Positions 1-11,607 of a DNA stretch of 64,000 nucleotides are shown piece after piece. Position numbers and translations under genes: made by a program. Below the pieces are notes generated by a model. It did no database searches, was not told the DNA's origin, and saw only the letters and a list, made by a program, of their open reading frames with translations. This DNA comes from Anaspis maculata (taxonomy: Eukaryota > Arthropoda > Insecta > Coleoptera > Scraptiidae), in the NCBI GenBank assembly GCA_949128115.1, contig OX421968.1, forward strand, positions 54,453,423 to 54,517,422, read 5' to 3'. Position 1 is the first letter of the stretch. Every line of letters starts with the position of its first letter.

Positions 1-1608
1 AAGCTATCAACGGTAGTCGCAATTACTTCAAAATTACCCTAATTTCAACTTCAAAGTCTGGTTATGAATAACCTCTTTATACTAGTCCAAATTTGGTAAT
101 TTTCAACTTTACACAATGCCTTACAGGTCATGGTAAATAACAAGGGTTATTTTAGTAAAAAAGCGGACCTATTCAATTTGAACATTTGCCTTTGAAGTCA
201 GAATTACTATAAAAATTGACTTATTAAGGAACACTGGTCAAAAGGAGGGCGAAAGTACCATTATAGTGAACTTAAAAGGAAATCCGTCTTATGTGGCTTT
301 TGAGGTCAGAAAATGAGCTGGCTCTTTGTTGTTTGGGGTTTTTCACGCAGATCATCTCTTGTCAGTGTTACCAGTACCTGCTGTGCTGTGTAATAGTGCA
401 AAGCAGAAAATGTCCTCCAAGAAGTTTAAGCCGTATAGGCACACCGCAGGTTACTATCGCCTATTTAAAAAAAGTGTCACCGGCGCCGCTCAAAATCCAA
501 CTCCGCTTTCGTCAGAAATGGCGAACATCGACATACCAGCATCGCTCACCGACTCCGATTTATTGAGCGCGTAATTCAAAATTGTAGTCTTCATAGTTGA
601 AATTAGGTCCAAATCGGTAATTTAGGGAAAGTTGACTCTGAAGTCGATAACAACAAAAAACCATGAGTGGACTATGAGGTAAAATTTACCTAATTAGGTC
701 AATTTTGACTTCAAAGTTTGAATTTCAAGTAATTTTGCCCTGTTCGAAGGGAAATTTTCCTTATAAGTAAAAAACAATAGTAAATTCGCCCTGAAAGTCA
801 AATTTCGAAATATCACCAGACACGCCATCTTACTCCAGCAGGTTTCACGTCCGCCATTACGATAAAAGCTGTTCCGTAATTTTTGTATTCCCTTAATTAC
901 TTGTTTTTTGCCAGGCACCAGGCAAAAAAAGTGTAATTAAGAAACACTGTTCAATTTAAGAGCTTAATATTAACATTTCAGTGCTCTAAACTGTGATTGA
1001 CCAAAAAAAATTTAAGTCGTTATTTCCGCAAGTTCTGCAAAAAATCGATTTTTCCAAGGCGCATTGCAATATTTGGAGGTGCAAGAGGCACATTTGTCAA
1101 AAATATTACCTTCGTGTGAATATTATGACCAGGGAGGAGTCTCTAAGTCCGCAAAATGTTTCGTGCTATAGGTAGGTAGGTGTATTTTGCTATGAAGGAC
1201 GGAGGTCCGCCATGAAACTCAATCACTATAGTAACACCAACAACACTATTGTGCACTAATGTCTTTTAAAGTCGTATGACCAACTATAAGTCAGGAAAGC
1301 CCAAAATAATACCATAGTGGATAATAATACCTATTCAAGTCTTGTAAGACACAGGTCACAAATTAGTAAAAATAGGTCTTAAATTACTTATTGTTACCAA
1401 GAATGTAACTTATTTTAGGTTCAGCCGACTAACAGGGTATCTGACCTATAAGTCAAATCGACCTATGTGCCCAATTATCGACGTTTAAATTACCCACTTA
1501 TTTTTCCCCACTTACCTGAATTCGACGTCGATTAAACGTAAATCCGACCTATTGAAAATTGGTCGCTGACCAATAGTGAGGTAGATTTTAACCTAATTTG
1601 GCCCTAAT
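1..1608. other. AT-rich stretch, no gene recognised
   Basis: Words such as GACTTCAAAGT and AATTAGGTC recur loosely, suggesting an old repeat, possibly the 5' region of the adjacent LINE. The ORFs here (for example 291-574) resemble no family I know. Confidence 0.4.
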
Positions 1609-4597
1609 TTGTTGCTTGGGAACGTGTGTTGCTTGGGTACGTCAAATTTGACAAGAAGCAAATACAAATCAATTCCTTCCTATGACTCCAACGATGCCCA
1701 ATGTAATATTTGTATGAAGACCTTCAAGAACTTGAAAGGGGTGAAAATCCACAGCAGCAGAATACACCAAAGTCAAAACAATTCAGACCGTGTTGATGAA
1801 ATGCCAGCACATGAAGGAACACTCCCAGAGACATGCTTAGCCGAGCTAAAATCCAATGTACCTGTTCTTAAAAGTCCCGAAAGCTACTCGTCTATTAGTT
1901 TCTAAAGAACTAACTAATGTTATCAGTGACTGTAACACTGTTATCGAGAATAACACTGATACATCATGGTTAAAATTATTTCTATTCACCTACGCCGTTT
2001 TACAGCTACCGCCCAAGCATGGAAAATTCAGGAAGAAAAGTCTTACAATTTTTGTTGAAGAAAAATTAACCTTCTGGAAGAACATCATACAAACAGATTT
2101 ACCCGAAATATACAGCAAAATTATACAAGATTTCAAGAGGAATCCTAAGAAAGACAATAAAAAATACAAAGAACTGGACATTCAGATCTGCCAAAAAGCT
2201 CAATCGAAGATATCAGACGGTGATATTCGTGGTGCCCGGAACATACTGAACTCACAAGATTCGTTCGCACCAAAAGACGAAAACACACTTCAGGCATTGC
2301 GGAAAAAACATCCATTACAAAGAACAATCAATTCTTTACATCCTAAACAAATCGAAAATAATGTTGTACAATCTGTCACCAATGAAGAAATTATCAAAGC
2401 AATAGCTTCCTTTCAAAATGGTTCTGCAGGAGGAATTGATGCTATACGCCCGCAACATCTAAAATATTTAACCAACAACGAGCTTGGGCAGAACGCTTTT
2501 AATCTCATCACCGCTTTATCGAAACTAGGAACTTTATTATTATATGGTAAAGTACCTTCTTCAATTTGTCCTATTCTATATGGGGCTAACCTCTGCGCGC
2601 TAAAGAAAAAAGACGGCGGTATTCGACCCATCGCTATTGGCTCTACTATTAGAAGGTTAATAGCTAAAGTTGTATGCCGCAGGATTGCTGAGGAGCTTGG
2701 ACTTAACTTCAGACCATACCAATTTGGTTTCGGGACGAAAGGAGGAATGGAAGCAGCTATACATTCTGCAAGACGTTTTCTACAAATCCCTCATCAGTCA
2801 CCAAAAGTTTTACTAAAGATAGATTTCTTGAATGCATTTAATATGTTAGATCGGGAAATAATCCTGCAGAAAATTGGTGAGAAAATCCAGACTTTTTACA
2901 ATTTCTTGAGCCAATGCTATAGAGAAACTTCCAATTTATATTATGGTACATCCATTATTCTTTCACAACGGAGAGTTCCACAAGGGGATCCTTTGGGTCC
3001 TCCTTTATTTTGCCTTGGAATACAATCGTTGATAGAATCCCTTAATTCTGAGATGAATATTTGGTATATGGATGATGGAACATTAATTGCAGACTCAAAA
3101 ACAGTTTTCAATGATTAAGAAATCGTCAGAAGTAAATCCAAAGATATTGGTTTAGAGCTTAATTTCACAAAATGTGAAATCGCAGTAATTTCTGACAAAA
3201 GCGAAGAGTGTCTAGAAATCATTGAAAATTTCAACTGTATAGCACCTGGTATCAAGGTTTTAGAACCAAAGAATACAAATATTCTGGGCTGTCCATTGTT
3301 TGATTCAGGAATCTCAGATGCACTAGAAAGACGCACCTCAGAATTAAGCAGTATGGTCACCCGCATGTTCCACCTTCCTTCACATATGGCTTTTTACCTA
3401 CTGAGATTTGCCTTTTCAATTCCAAAAATGATTCACCTTCTTAGATGTACACCATGCTGGCATTCGCAGGAAAAACTCCAACAATACGACAATGTATTCT
3501 GACAATCAGTTTCGCTCATTTGTAACCTGGATTTGAACAACGAAAAAATTTGGACTCAAGCCACTTTACCAGTAAAACAAGGAGGACTCGGCCTTAGAAA
3601 CGTGACCAAACTCTGCTTCCCAACGTTTCTAGGGTCCTGTAATTCTTGCAACGAACTATTTCCACTCGTTCTGCCAAATTCTATTTCCACAATTGAGGAC
3701 CCAGCTTACGAAGAAGCAATGCTAAATTGGACCACACTAACACATTTAGCACCACTGCTAACTCCAGCAGCTTGCCATCAAAAACTCTGGGACAAAGAAA
3801 TCAACAACATTGCTCTTCAAAATTTATTTGACATGTTACCTTCCGAAAAAGACCATGCTCGTCTTCTGGCTTTACAAGAGAAGGAATCTGGAGCATGGTT
3901 GAATGCACTTCCTTCTGCCAGTTTAGGAACACTCTTGGATAACCCGAGGGATAACCCAACTTTTAGAGTTTCCATATGCCTTCGGCTGGGCAGTTCGATG
4001 TGCACTCCCCACTCTTGCACCTGTGGTGAGATTGTTGACACTCTTGGCCATCACGGCTTATCGTGCAAAGAGAGCGCTGGAAGAAGAGCCAGACACGAGA
4101 TGATCAACGATCTCATCAAACGAGCACTAACATCTGCCGAGATCCCTTCCATCCGAGAGCCCACCGGTTGCTACAGAAAGGACAACAAGAGACCGGACGG
4201 TATTACTTTAATACCGTGGTCACGTGGCAAATCTCTTCTTTGGGACGTTACATGCACCGATACACTGGCACAGTCCTACATTCGTCTGTCTACCAAAAAA
4301 GCTGGAGAAGCAGCACGTCTTCGAGAAAATTCAAAAAAATCCAAGTATATAACGGCAGACGCTTCGTTCCATTTCGTACCAATCGCCATAGAAACCCTTG
4401 GTTCTTGGGGAGAGGAAGCAAAAAAGTTGATAAGCGAAATTGGCATGAAGATCAGAGGAGTCAGAAATGAAGCTAAATCAACCGCATACTTGACACAAAG
4501 AATAAGCCTAGCAGTTCAACGTGGCAATGCTGCTTCAATTCTTGGCACCATGCCTTATTCTGACGTGGGATTAGCTGAAATTTTCTATATTTTATAA
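1609..4597 (+). pseudogene. R2-type non-LTR retrotransposon ORF (RT plus restriction-like endonuclease), broken
   Basis: This is a single-ORF LINE protein of the R2-like group. An N-terminal C2H2 finger lies in frame 1 (1609-1905: C-x2-C-x12-H-x4-H). The rest is frame 2 from about 1856: RT motifs (GGIDAIRPQHL; DGGIRPIAIGS; LKIDFLNAF with a catalytic Asp; RRVPQGDPLGPPLF; YMDD near 3065-3076), then QGGLGLRNV, a Cys/His knuckle (CTCGEIVDTLGHHGLSC) and a restriction-like endonuclease core (RPDGITLIPW...WDVTC). The breaks are one frameshift between about 1856 and 1905, TAA at 3116-3118 and TGA at 3500-3502. Everything else in frame 2 is open to 4597, so inactivation looks recent. There is no rDNA around it. 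Confidence 0.85.
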
Positions 4598-5049
4598 TTT
4601 TATCTTCACGATTTTTACCTCGGTTTTCAATATACTTTTATATAGCAAGAAAAAAGATTAATTACAATACATGCAGCTTGACTTTGCTGCATCTACCAGA
4701 ATGACCTTTTGCGTTGCGCAGATGGCGCCGAATTCATAGGCAGGCAAGTAAATACGCGACAGCGCACGACCTTACATGACGTACCTTTTCGTGGACGTTG
4801 CAGGGACCCCTGGTGTAGCAAAACGGTGGCGTCTCATACTTCACGCTAAGACAGAGGGAAACAGTACGGGCAAAATATCAAATACGTATTTACTATAGTA
4901 AAAGAAAATAACGATTCATCAAACAAAATCAAGATTAATATCATTCAATATCAATAGCTATGGAAGTTACTTATGAGACACGTGCTTCCATCCAAGCACT
5001 GAGAGGACAAGCGCACGATTGACCCGGACTCCGTTTTTGACCCCTGACG

Positions 5050-5245
5050 ACGCTGGAACAGCAGCATCAGAAGCAGTAATAGAAGCAGCAGCGGCAGCAG
5101 AACCTTCTGCAGCAGTTCCACCAAAAATTTCAAGGAGAAGATCCAGCAGCTGCGGCTGAAAAATCAATCAGACCTGCAGAAGCAGCGGGAGCAGCTGCAG
5201 CTGTAACATGAGAACGAGCTGAAGCCCCAACAGCAACAACATGAC
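5050..5245 (+). repeat. CAG/GCAGCAG-rich low-complexity stretch
   Basis: Interrupted CAG-type triplets run through this stretch, with stop codons in each frame (for example TAA and TGA near 5205-5213). It is probably repeat-derived rather than a polyglutamine exon. The remainder of 4598-5270 shows no gene. Confidence 0.55.
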
Positions 5246-5276
5246 AATATTTTTTAATAATTGACTTCAACACACA

Positions 5277-5420
5277 ACACCCTGTATACAGTGTGTTTCA
5301 GAAGTAAGTACCTAGCTATACTCGATTTCAGCATTTAAAAATATAAAGTTGGCGATAAGAGTGAATTTCAAGAGTGCCCCTTAAGAAAGTTACGCCCCCT
5401 CAAAGTTTTTTTAAAATCAT
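5277..5420. repeat. Possible single arm of a CAGGGTG-type palindromic element
   Basis: CCCTGTATACAGTGTGTTTCAGAAGT resembles the TACAGGGTGTTTC ends of the palindromes elsewhere in the window. The line that follows (GAATTTCAAGAGTGCCCCTT...AAAGTTACGCC) also resembles their arms. No matching inverted arm was seen nearby. Confidence 0.3.
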
Positions 5421-6039
5421 TTCTATATCATAACTTTTGAACCATTCAACCGATTTTAATCAAATTTCAAACTAAGTTTACTGAAATAAGTCTATCGAAC
5501 AATAACAGCACGTTTCATCAAACATTTTTAAGGTGCAAAGATAAAAAAGGGTACCTTCCTACCTATTTTTGAAAATTGTTCCAATTTTTGAATTCTACTC
5601 GTATGTTCAGCTTACCTAGATAAAAAGTTACTGTCGCAAATAATGTTCGATTAGAGGCTTCATTTTAGACATATTCGAATTTGATACTTCGAAACCATTT
5701 CGAAAACACCATTTCCATTTTTCAAGACCTAAAAATTAAACTCCAAGAAAACTCATGATTCGTCGGCCTATATCCAAGTGCAGATGTCACTTTGAAGTTA
5801 AGTGCAGTATTTTCAACCTAATTGTAAAAGTTAAAAAGAAATCATAGCACTCTGGAGTAAAAGTTGTTGATCACACAGTACTTGAGAAGAAGAAAAATGA
5901 TGATCCAGATATGACAGATAGATATTTAGATAGGTAGAAGAAATTCGGTGGAAGATAAGGAAGAAAAACGTCAATAACCCAACCTAGTAACTCCCAAACA
6001 GCGCTTCTGCATAGCGATAACAATATTGCATTGAATGAG

Positions 6040-6210
6040 CTTAATTCTAGCCATGCTTCGGGTCGTGGATTCGATCCCCACTTGTAGTGGATCGAATCTT
6101 CATCCCGCGAAAATAAGTTCCTTGATTTAGTTGGATTGCTTGCTAAATGCAAGGGCGCGTGTCTCATTGCACGTAAAATTTGAACGCTGGTGCCGACCCA
6201 TGCGATGTTA
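6040..6210. repeat. Possible tRNA-derived SINE fragment
   Basis: A box-B-like GGATTCGATCCC occurs at about 6069-6080, with its reverse complement (GGATCGAATC) 20 bp later. No clear box A and no foldable tRNA are present. It could equally be an unrelated interspersed repeat. No gene is visible in 5420-6394. Confidence 0.25.
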
Positions 6211-6394
6211 ATGGTCGTTAGAAATCCCCCCCTTCCCCCGTCTGTTGAGACACACAGGGGTTCGACAAAAAAAACTTCATTCTCTGTCAAGTTGAGAAGA
6301 ACTGATGGTGCAAAGAATCCACCCAAGAACCTAATTTTTAAAGCCCAAGTTTCTACCAAACTGTAAACGAAAACCATAATTGGAAATGCAAACT

Positions 6395-8053
6395 AAACTA
6401 CGCAACATTGAATACGACACACCGAAAATTTTGCCCTTTTTCAAATTCGGATAACTCCTAATTGTTCTGAACGATTTGGAATCTGTTTGTGCCGTTGCTT
6501 AGCCCAATCTTTAGATAATCCATAACTGTGAATAAGAAATACAATGAAACTTGAGTAAAGTTTATACAGGGTGTAATGTATAGCGGTGCAAAACGGCCAG
6601 GCGTTCAACATGCTCCCATTTAGAGAAATTTTCTTTTTTCTGGATTCCAACGTTAGAGGCACAAAAGATAATTTCATACCTCGCCACTTTATTCGATTTA
6701 TTCCCCTAGCCTCTTTATTTACAGAGTGGTATCAAAGAAACAGTTTTTTGGTTCAAATTGAAGCTGAAACCCCAAGTAAGAAGATCCCATGTCCAGAATC
6801 GACTGAAGATGAACATTGAAAATGTATGGTTCCCTCAAGAGTGACCCGACGTTTCATCGGTCCCGGAATCTGGGTTGGGATAACTGATAATCGACCTTGC
6901 CCTTGAGCTAAGCATTAATTTTGAACGTCTCCCGATGCTTACAGCTTGAATGAGACAAAAACAGTTGATGAAGACACAAAATTGAAAGTGCATGTTATCA
7001 AGGCAGAATAATCTTTTTTGCTCGTATGAAATCGCTTGTCACTAACGTTACGGAGATAGAACAATCAGCATAAAAAAATTCTGTTTGTTGTAATTTCCGT
7101 AACGTTGGTTACAAAAGCTGTAGGTGAGCGATCATTCCCGTTAGTAACAGGCTACATATATCATATGAGCAAGAAAGATGATTTTGCCTTGATAACATGC
7201 AGTTGTACTTTCGTTTTTTTATCAACAGTTCTTGTCTTATTCAAGCTCTAAATTTCGAAAGATATTCAGAATGAACGCTTCGCTCAAGGCCAAGGTTGAT
7301 TATGGATTGATTCTCATTCCAAGCCAGATTCCGGGTCTGATGAAACGTCGGGTCACTCTTGAAGGAACCACTGTATATTTCCTGTCGATTCTGATCATGA
7401 GATCTTCTTACTTGAGGTTTGAGCTTCAATTTGAGCCCTGGATTTTGAAAATCGGTCAAGAATAAAAAATTATATCACCGAAAAACCAAAAAATTGTTTT
7501 TTTATACCATCCTGTGAATAAGGAGACTAGGGGAATAAATTGAGTAAGCTGGCGAGGTATGAAGCTATCTTATATCCGCCTGTTAGCTATCAGGATGTTT
7601 CCCTATTGTATTTTCCAGTGAAAAGTGAAACTCTCTGGTTTTCAACAAAAATCATAATATTAGGAAAAGTAAACAATACATCGCCGACCGTCAACCAACA
7701 ACTCTTCCCTCCAACTTCCACTGTCATCCTTATGTCAAACTTGCTGCGCGCTGGCGGTAAATTTTTAAATTCAAATGATTACACGCCCAATGTTAGAATC
7801 CAGAAAAAAATCAAATTTTGTTCAAATGAGTGCATGTTGAACGCCTGACAGTTTTGCACCGCTATACATGTCACCCTGTAGAAATTTCACTCAAGTTGCA
7901 TTCAGTTTTTTATTCACAGTTATGGATTATTAGAAGATTGGGCTAAGCAACGGCACAAACAGATTCCAAATTGTCCAAAACAATCAGGAGTTATCCCAAT
8001 GTGAAAAGCGGCAAAATTTTTGATGTGTCGTACCTATTAAATGTTGCGTAGTT
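6395..8053. mobile_element. Large palindromic (foldback) element 1
   Basis: Two arms of roughly 700-800 bp are reverse complements, centred near 7100-7200. The ends match as AAACTACGCAACATT (about 6396-6410) against AATGTTGCGTAGTTT (about 8039-8053). Inside are inverted copies of TACAGGGTGTAATGTATAGC (about 6569) and GCTATACATGTCACCCTGTA (about 7860-7880). The arms are diverged, so the palindrome is old or gene-converting. No transposase ORF is recognisable, so it is non-autonomous. Confidence 0.75.
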
Positions 8054-8160
8054 TATATGGGTCCCTGACTTCTTGGCAACATCTCCATCTGAGGCTGAAT
8101 AATAATTGTCGAGGTAACTGTACTCTTGAGTGTGGGTGTGTGTATTTTTTTACAATACAA

Positions 8161-9569
8161 GATTTCAAATACAAATATCTTGGGAAAAAATCGACCGATT
8201 CTCAAAAGTGTAGTGTTTTTCGATAGCTTATTCTTTTCACTATAAGGTGCCCCGATAGACCTAACAATTGATTACATAATGCATAATATACAGGGCGACA
8301 ACAAAAAGAGTGTTGAAATGTTTCATTTTAAAGCACGTCCCACTTTTGCAAAAAAACTCGCTGAGTCTTTCCGAGTACACTTTTTAGAAGTGCATATCCA
8401 TGGCTCGAAACGGTTTTTGAAATTTCCCCCTATCTTCTTTGGTTAGTGGGTGATGTGAAAGAAACAACTTTTTGTTTTTCTAGTGGTAACTCTTTTATTT
8501 GTTGACCGATTTCCAAAATTTTGAGCTTATGTTGAAGCGAAGACCTCAGGTAAGAGGAATCGATTAACATAATTAAATTAACACTTCATTTTAAAAAGGG
8601 GGGTGCATCAAATGTGACCTAAGCATGAAATAAGGCTGAAATCCGATTTGGGGGAGTTTTTCAAGAAGAATCAACTTGCCGTTAAAGAAAAAACTCATTA
8701 CGAACATTTTGAGATCAGTCTCGCTTATTTGGGGCAACAATTAATGACGGAAAACCCGAATTAAGACTGCATGTTTTCACAGGAGAACCGATGCTCTTGC
8801 TCACCTGAAAATACACGTAACCTATGTTACGAGAATCACTGATCGAGTTTCCTTCGCGATTTGGACAGTCAACAGAGGGTCGACAGAAACAGTCAAAAGT
8901 AACAATAAGTACGTGTGTTTTCATGTAAGCAAGGGCATCAGTTATCCTGTGGAAACATGAGTTCCCAATTTGGGTTTTCCGTCGTTAATTGTTGCCTCAT
9001 ATAAGCCACACTGATCTTAAAATGCTCGCAATGAGTGGTTCCTTCAAATACAAGTTGATTCTTGTTTAAAAATCCCCCCAAATCGGATCTCGGCCTCATT
9101 TCATGCTTAGGTCACATTTGATACAACCCCTCTTTTTGAAATTATGTGTTAATTCAATTCTGTGATTCGATTCCCCTTAACTGAGGTCTTCGCTTCAACA
9201 TAAGCTCCAAATTTTGGAAATCGGTCAACAAATAAAAAAGTTACCACTAGAAAAGCAAAAAGTTGTTTCTTTCACATCACCCTGTAACCAAAGAAGATAG
9301 GCGGAAATTTCAAAAACCGTTTCGAGCCATGGATGTGCACTTCTAAAAAATGTACTCGGAAAGACTCAGCGAATTTTTTTGCAAAAGTGGGACGTGCTTT
9401 AAAATGAAACATTTCAACACTCTTTTTGTTGTCGCCCTGTATATTATGCATTATGTATTCAATTGTCTGGCCTATTGTTGCACCTTATAGTGAAAAGAAT
9501 AAGCTATCCAAAAACACTGCACTTTTTGAAATCTGTCAATTTTTTTCCAAGATATTCGTATTTGAAATC
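8161..9569. mobile_element. Large palindromic (foldback) element 2
   Basis: Arms of about 600-700 bp are centred near 8865. The outer ends match as GATTTCAAATAC (8161) and GTATTTGAAATC (9558-9569). Inner ends are TACAGGGCGACAACAAAAAG (about 8290) and the inverted CTTTTTGTTGTCGCCCTGTA (about 9423-9442). It sits about 100 bp from palindrome 1. No coding capacity is recognised. Part of its arm resembles 26160-26400 inside the intron-2 foldback (CTGCATGTTTTCA next to an AATTAACGGCGGAA-like word). Confidence 0.75.
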
Positions 9570-11279
9570 GGGCGAAATTTTCAAGTGGACCACTTCAATT
9601 GTTGAGCAGTTTAGATACTAGAGCCAGCGCACCAGCTCTCACACACACGAAATAAACTCACTCTAAAGACTTCTGCTTACCTATTCAACTCAATTTGCGG
9701 CTCATTCTTGCAGGCCTTAGCAAAATTCCTCAGAATCCCCGACGTATTACTGGAATTCCTTTGCAGGTCGGTGCATGCTTTTTAATATCACGCTTTTATG
9801 TTTTGTTAATTAGTTATGTAGTGTACTGATACCGTGTTACGTCAGTTTAGTCGAAGGAATTGTTGAAAAGTAAGAGGGAGGTAGACTTATTTCGAGTCGA
9901 GATTTTATAAATTCTGAAAACTACCTGCGTTTCTACGTAATATATGACTAAGCCGAGGGCTCAACCTTAAAGGACCCCCGCACGATTCTTATGGAAAATG
10001 GGTCTTGGTCAAATTCCCTAATTTTTCTATATGTAGTAGCCCAATTTGACACGAACCAAAATCCATCGTTCGTTACCCAAAAAAAATGGACTTTTTTTTT
10101 CAATAAAGGGTTGAAGATGGGTTATTTCAAGGTAAAGAAATATGTTCCAACGTAAGTGAGAACATTTCAACGTTCTTTCTAACATATATGGCTCATGACA
10201 ATTTCCTTTTTTTGTGGAAAAATCAACCAATAGGGGGTGGGGTTGAAAAAGAAACCATCGGTCAGTTCGGCTGAATTTCTTATCAGTTACACTAAACAAG
10301 ATTACCAAGGGAAAACTCATTCGTATGACCAGTTTCCAGTCCACAGAGGGTTGAAGTTGACTATAATGAAGCATGAAAGATTCTTCCATGTCATAAACCA
10401 CGTCATAAATGAATGGAAGTAGTGGACTTTGATATAATCTTATTTCGTAAATATGTCTATTCTTCAAAAATAATTTCAACCCCGTCCCTCATCCTCCATC
10501 CCTGTTTCTGAACATCATTCGTCCCGAATCTTTAGGGAGACACGTATCTTCGTAGGTATACGAAGTATACGTGTAGAAATAACAAAAGATTAAAATAGAC
10601 TAAAAAATTGATTAGGTGCCGCAGACTTGAGTCGAATCCCGAAAAAAAGTATTCGAATACGAATCTCGAATCCCGATGCAAAAAAAGGATTCGAATTCAG
10701 AAGATTCGAATACTGACTCGAAAGTATTCTTAAAAATGAATACCGTTTTTGAATACCCACGTAGATTAACTTATTGTTTACGTACTATATTAAGCTATAT
10801 TGGCATGAAAGTTACTTATTCCGCAAACAAGAATATCCGTTAACATAATTTCATTGAAACAGGTGGTATAAGAATCTAAAAAAAATCTGATTTGGAAAAA
10901 AATATATTCTGATGAAAATTCAAATTAGAACAAAGTAAAGATCCAAAAAAAAGTGGCTCAGGCCTCAAGGAACAAAAAAAATCTATTCTAATAAACTGTT
11001 GAGCATAAGCAAAATAAAAAATTCCAAAAAGAGAAGTAATTCAGGCTTCGATGCCCTTAGCTTCAAAGATAACAAGAATCTGAAATAAATCTGCGAATTG
11101 ATCATTCAATTGCTTATGCGCGAAAGGTAGATGGGTTTGGGTGCGAAAAGGAAGTGAGTAATAGAAGAAACATCTACATCTTCAGACATACAAATTTTTT
11201 GTTTTAAAATTATTGTTGGGAAGAACAAACACCCAAATGAATACGCCTTTCAAGGATGTGGCGAGCCCAGCAATACTGG
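9570..11279. other. Intergenic stretch, no gene recognised
   Basis: It includes a run of TTCGAAT/ATTCGAATAC-type words at about 10630-10755 and an open frame on the minus strand (10027-10479) that I cannot relate to any protein. It is probably repeat-derived. Confidence 0.35.
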
Positions 11280-11535
11280 TAAACATAGCTCTCCGACTAC
11301 CACAACAACACCGGACCACCAGACCAGAACTCCACAGACACATGTTTCGCTTGCTTCTATTGGCCTATTGGGGGCAATATCACGCGCTATTCTGGATCTC
11401 TCTGACTGCTACTTCATTCACCGGATCATCGGACTTCGATGCCTTTGCACTGGTGAGCCCCAATAGGGACAAGACACATGTCTCTGGAGTTCTGGTCTGG
11501 TGGTCCGGTGTTGTGGTCAGAAAGCTCTGTTTATC
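11280..11535. repeat. Inverted repeat, arms ~85 bp
   Basis: AACACCGGACCACCAGACCA (about 11308-11327) is mirrored by TGGTCTGGTGGTCCGGTGTT (about 11493-11513), and similarity runs out through AGCTCT...AGAGCT to about 11280 and 11535. It is a MITE-like hairpin with a loop of about 85 bp. Confidence 0.65.
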
Positions 11536-11542
11536 AATATTA

Positions 11543-11607
11543 TTGTTGTTGCTGCTGCTGCTGCTGCTGCTTCTGCTGTTGTTATTGTTGTTGTTATTAT
11601 TGTTGTT
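11543..11607 (+). repeat. (TTG/CTG)n triplet microsatellite
   Basis: Imperfect TTG, CTG and TTA triplets sit immediately outside the inverted repeat. The open frames reading poly-Cys, poly-Leu or poly-Asn through it are artefacts. Confidence 0.85.

Noticed and set aside
5871..6377. 168-codon minus-strand ORF
   Set aside because: It contains a SINE-like box B region and no conserved domain, so it looks like a chance frame across repeats.
10027..10479. 150-codon minus-strand gene
   Set aside because: No recognisable domain, compositionally AT-driven, and the surrounding sequence looks repeat-derived.
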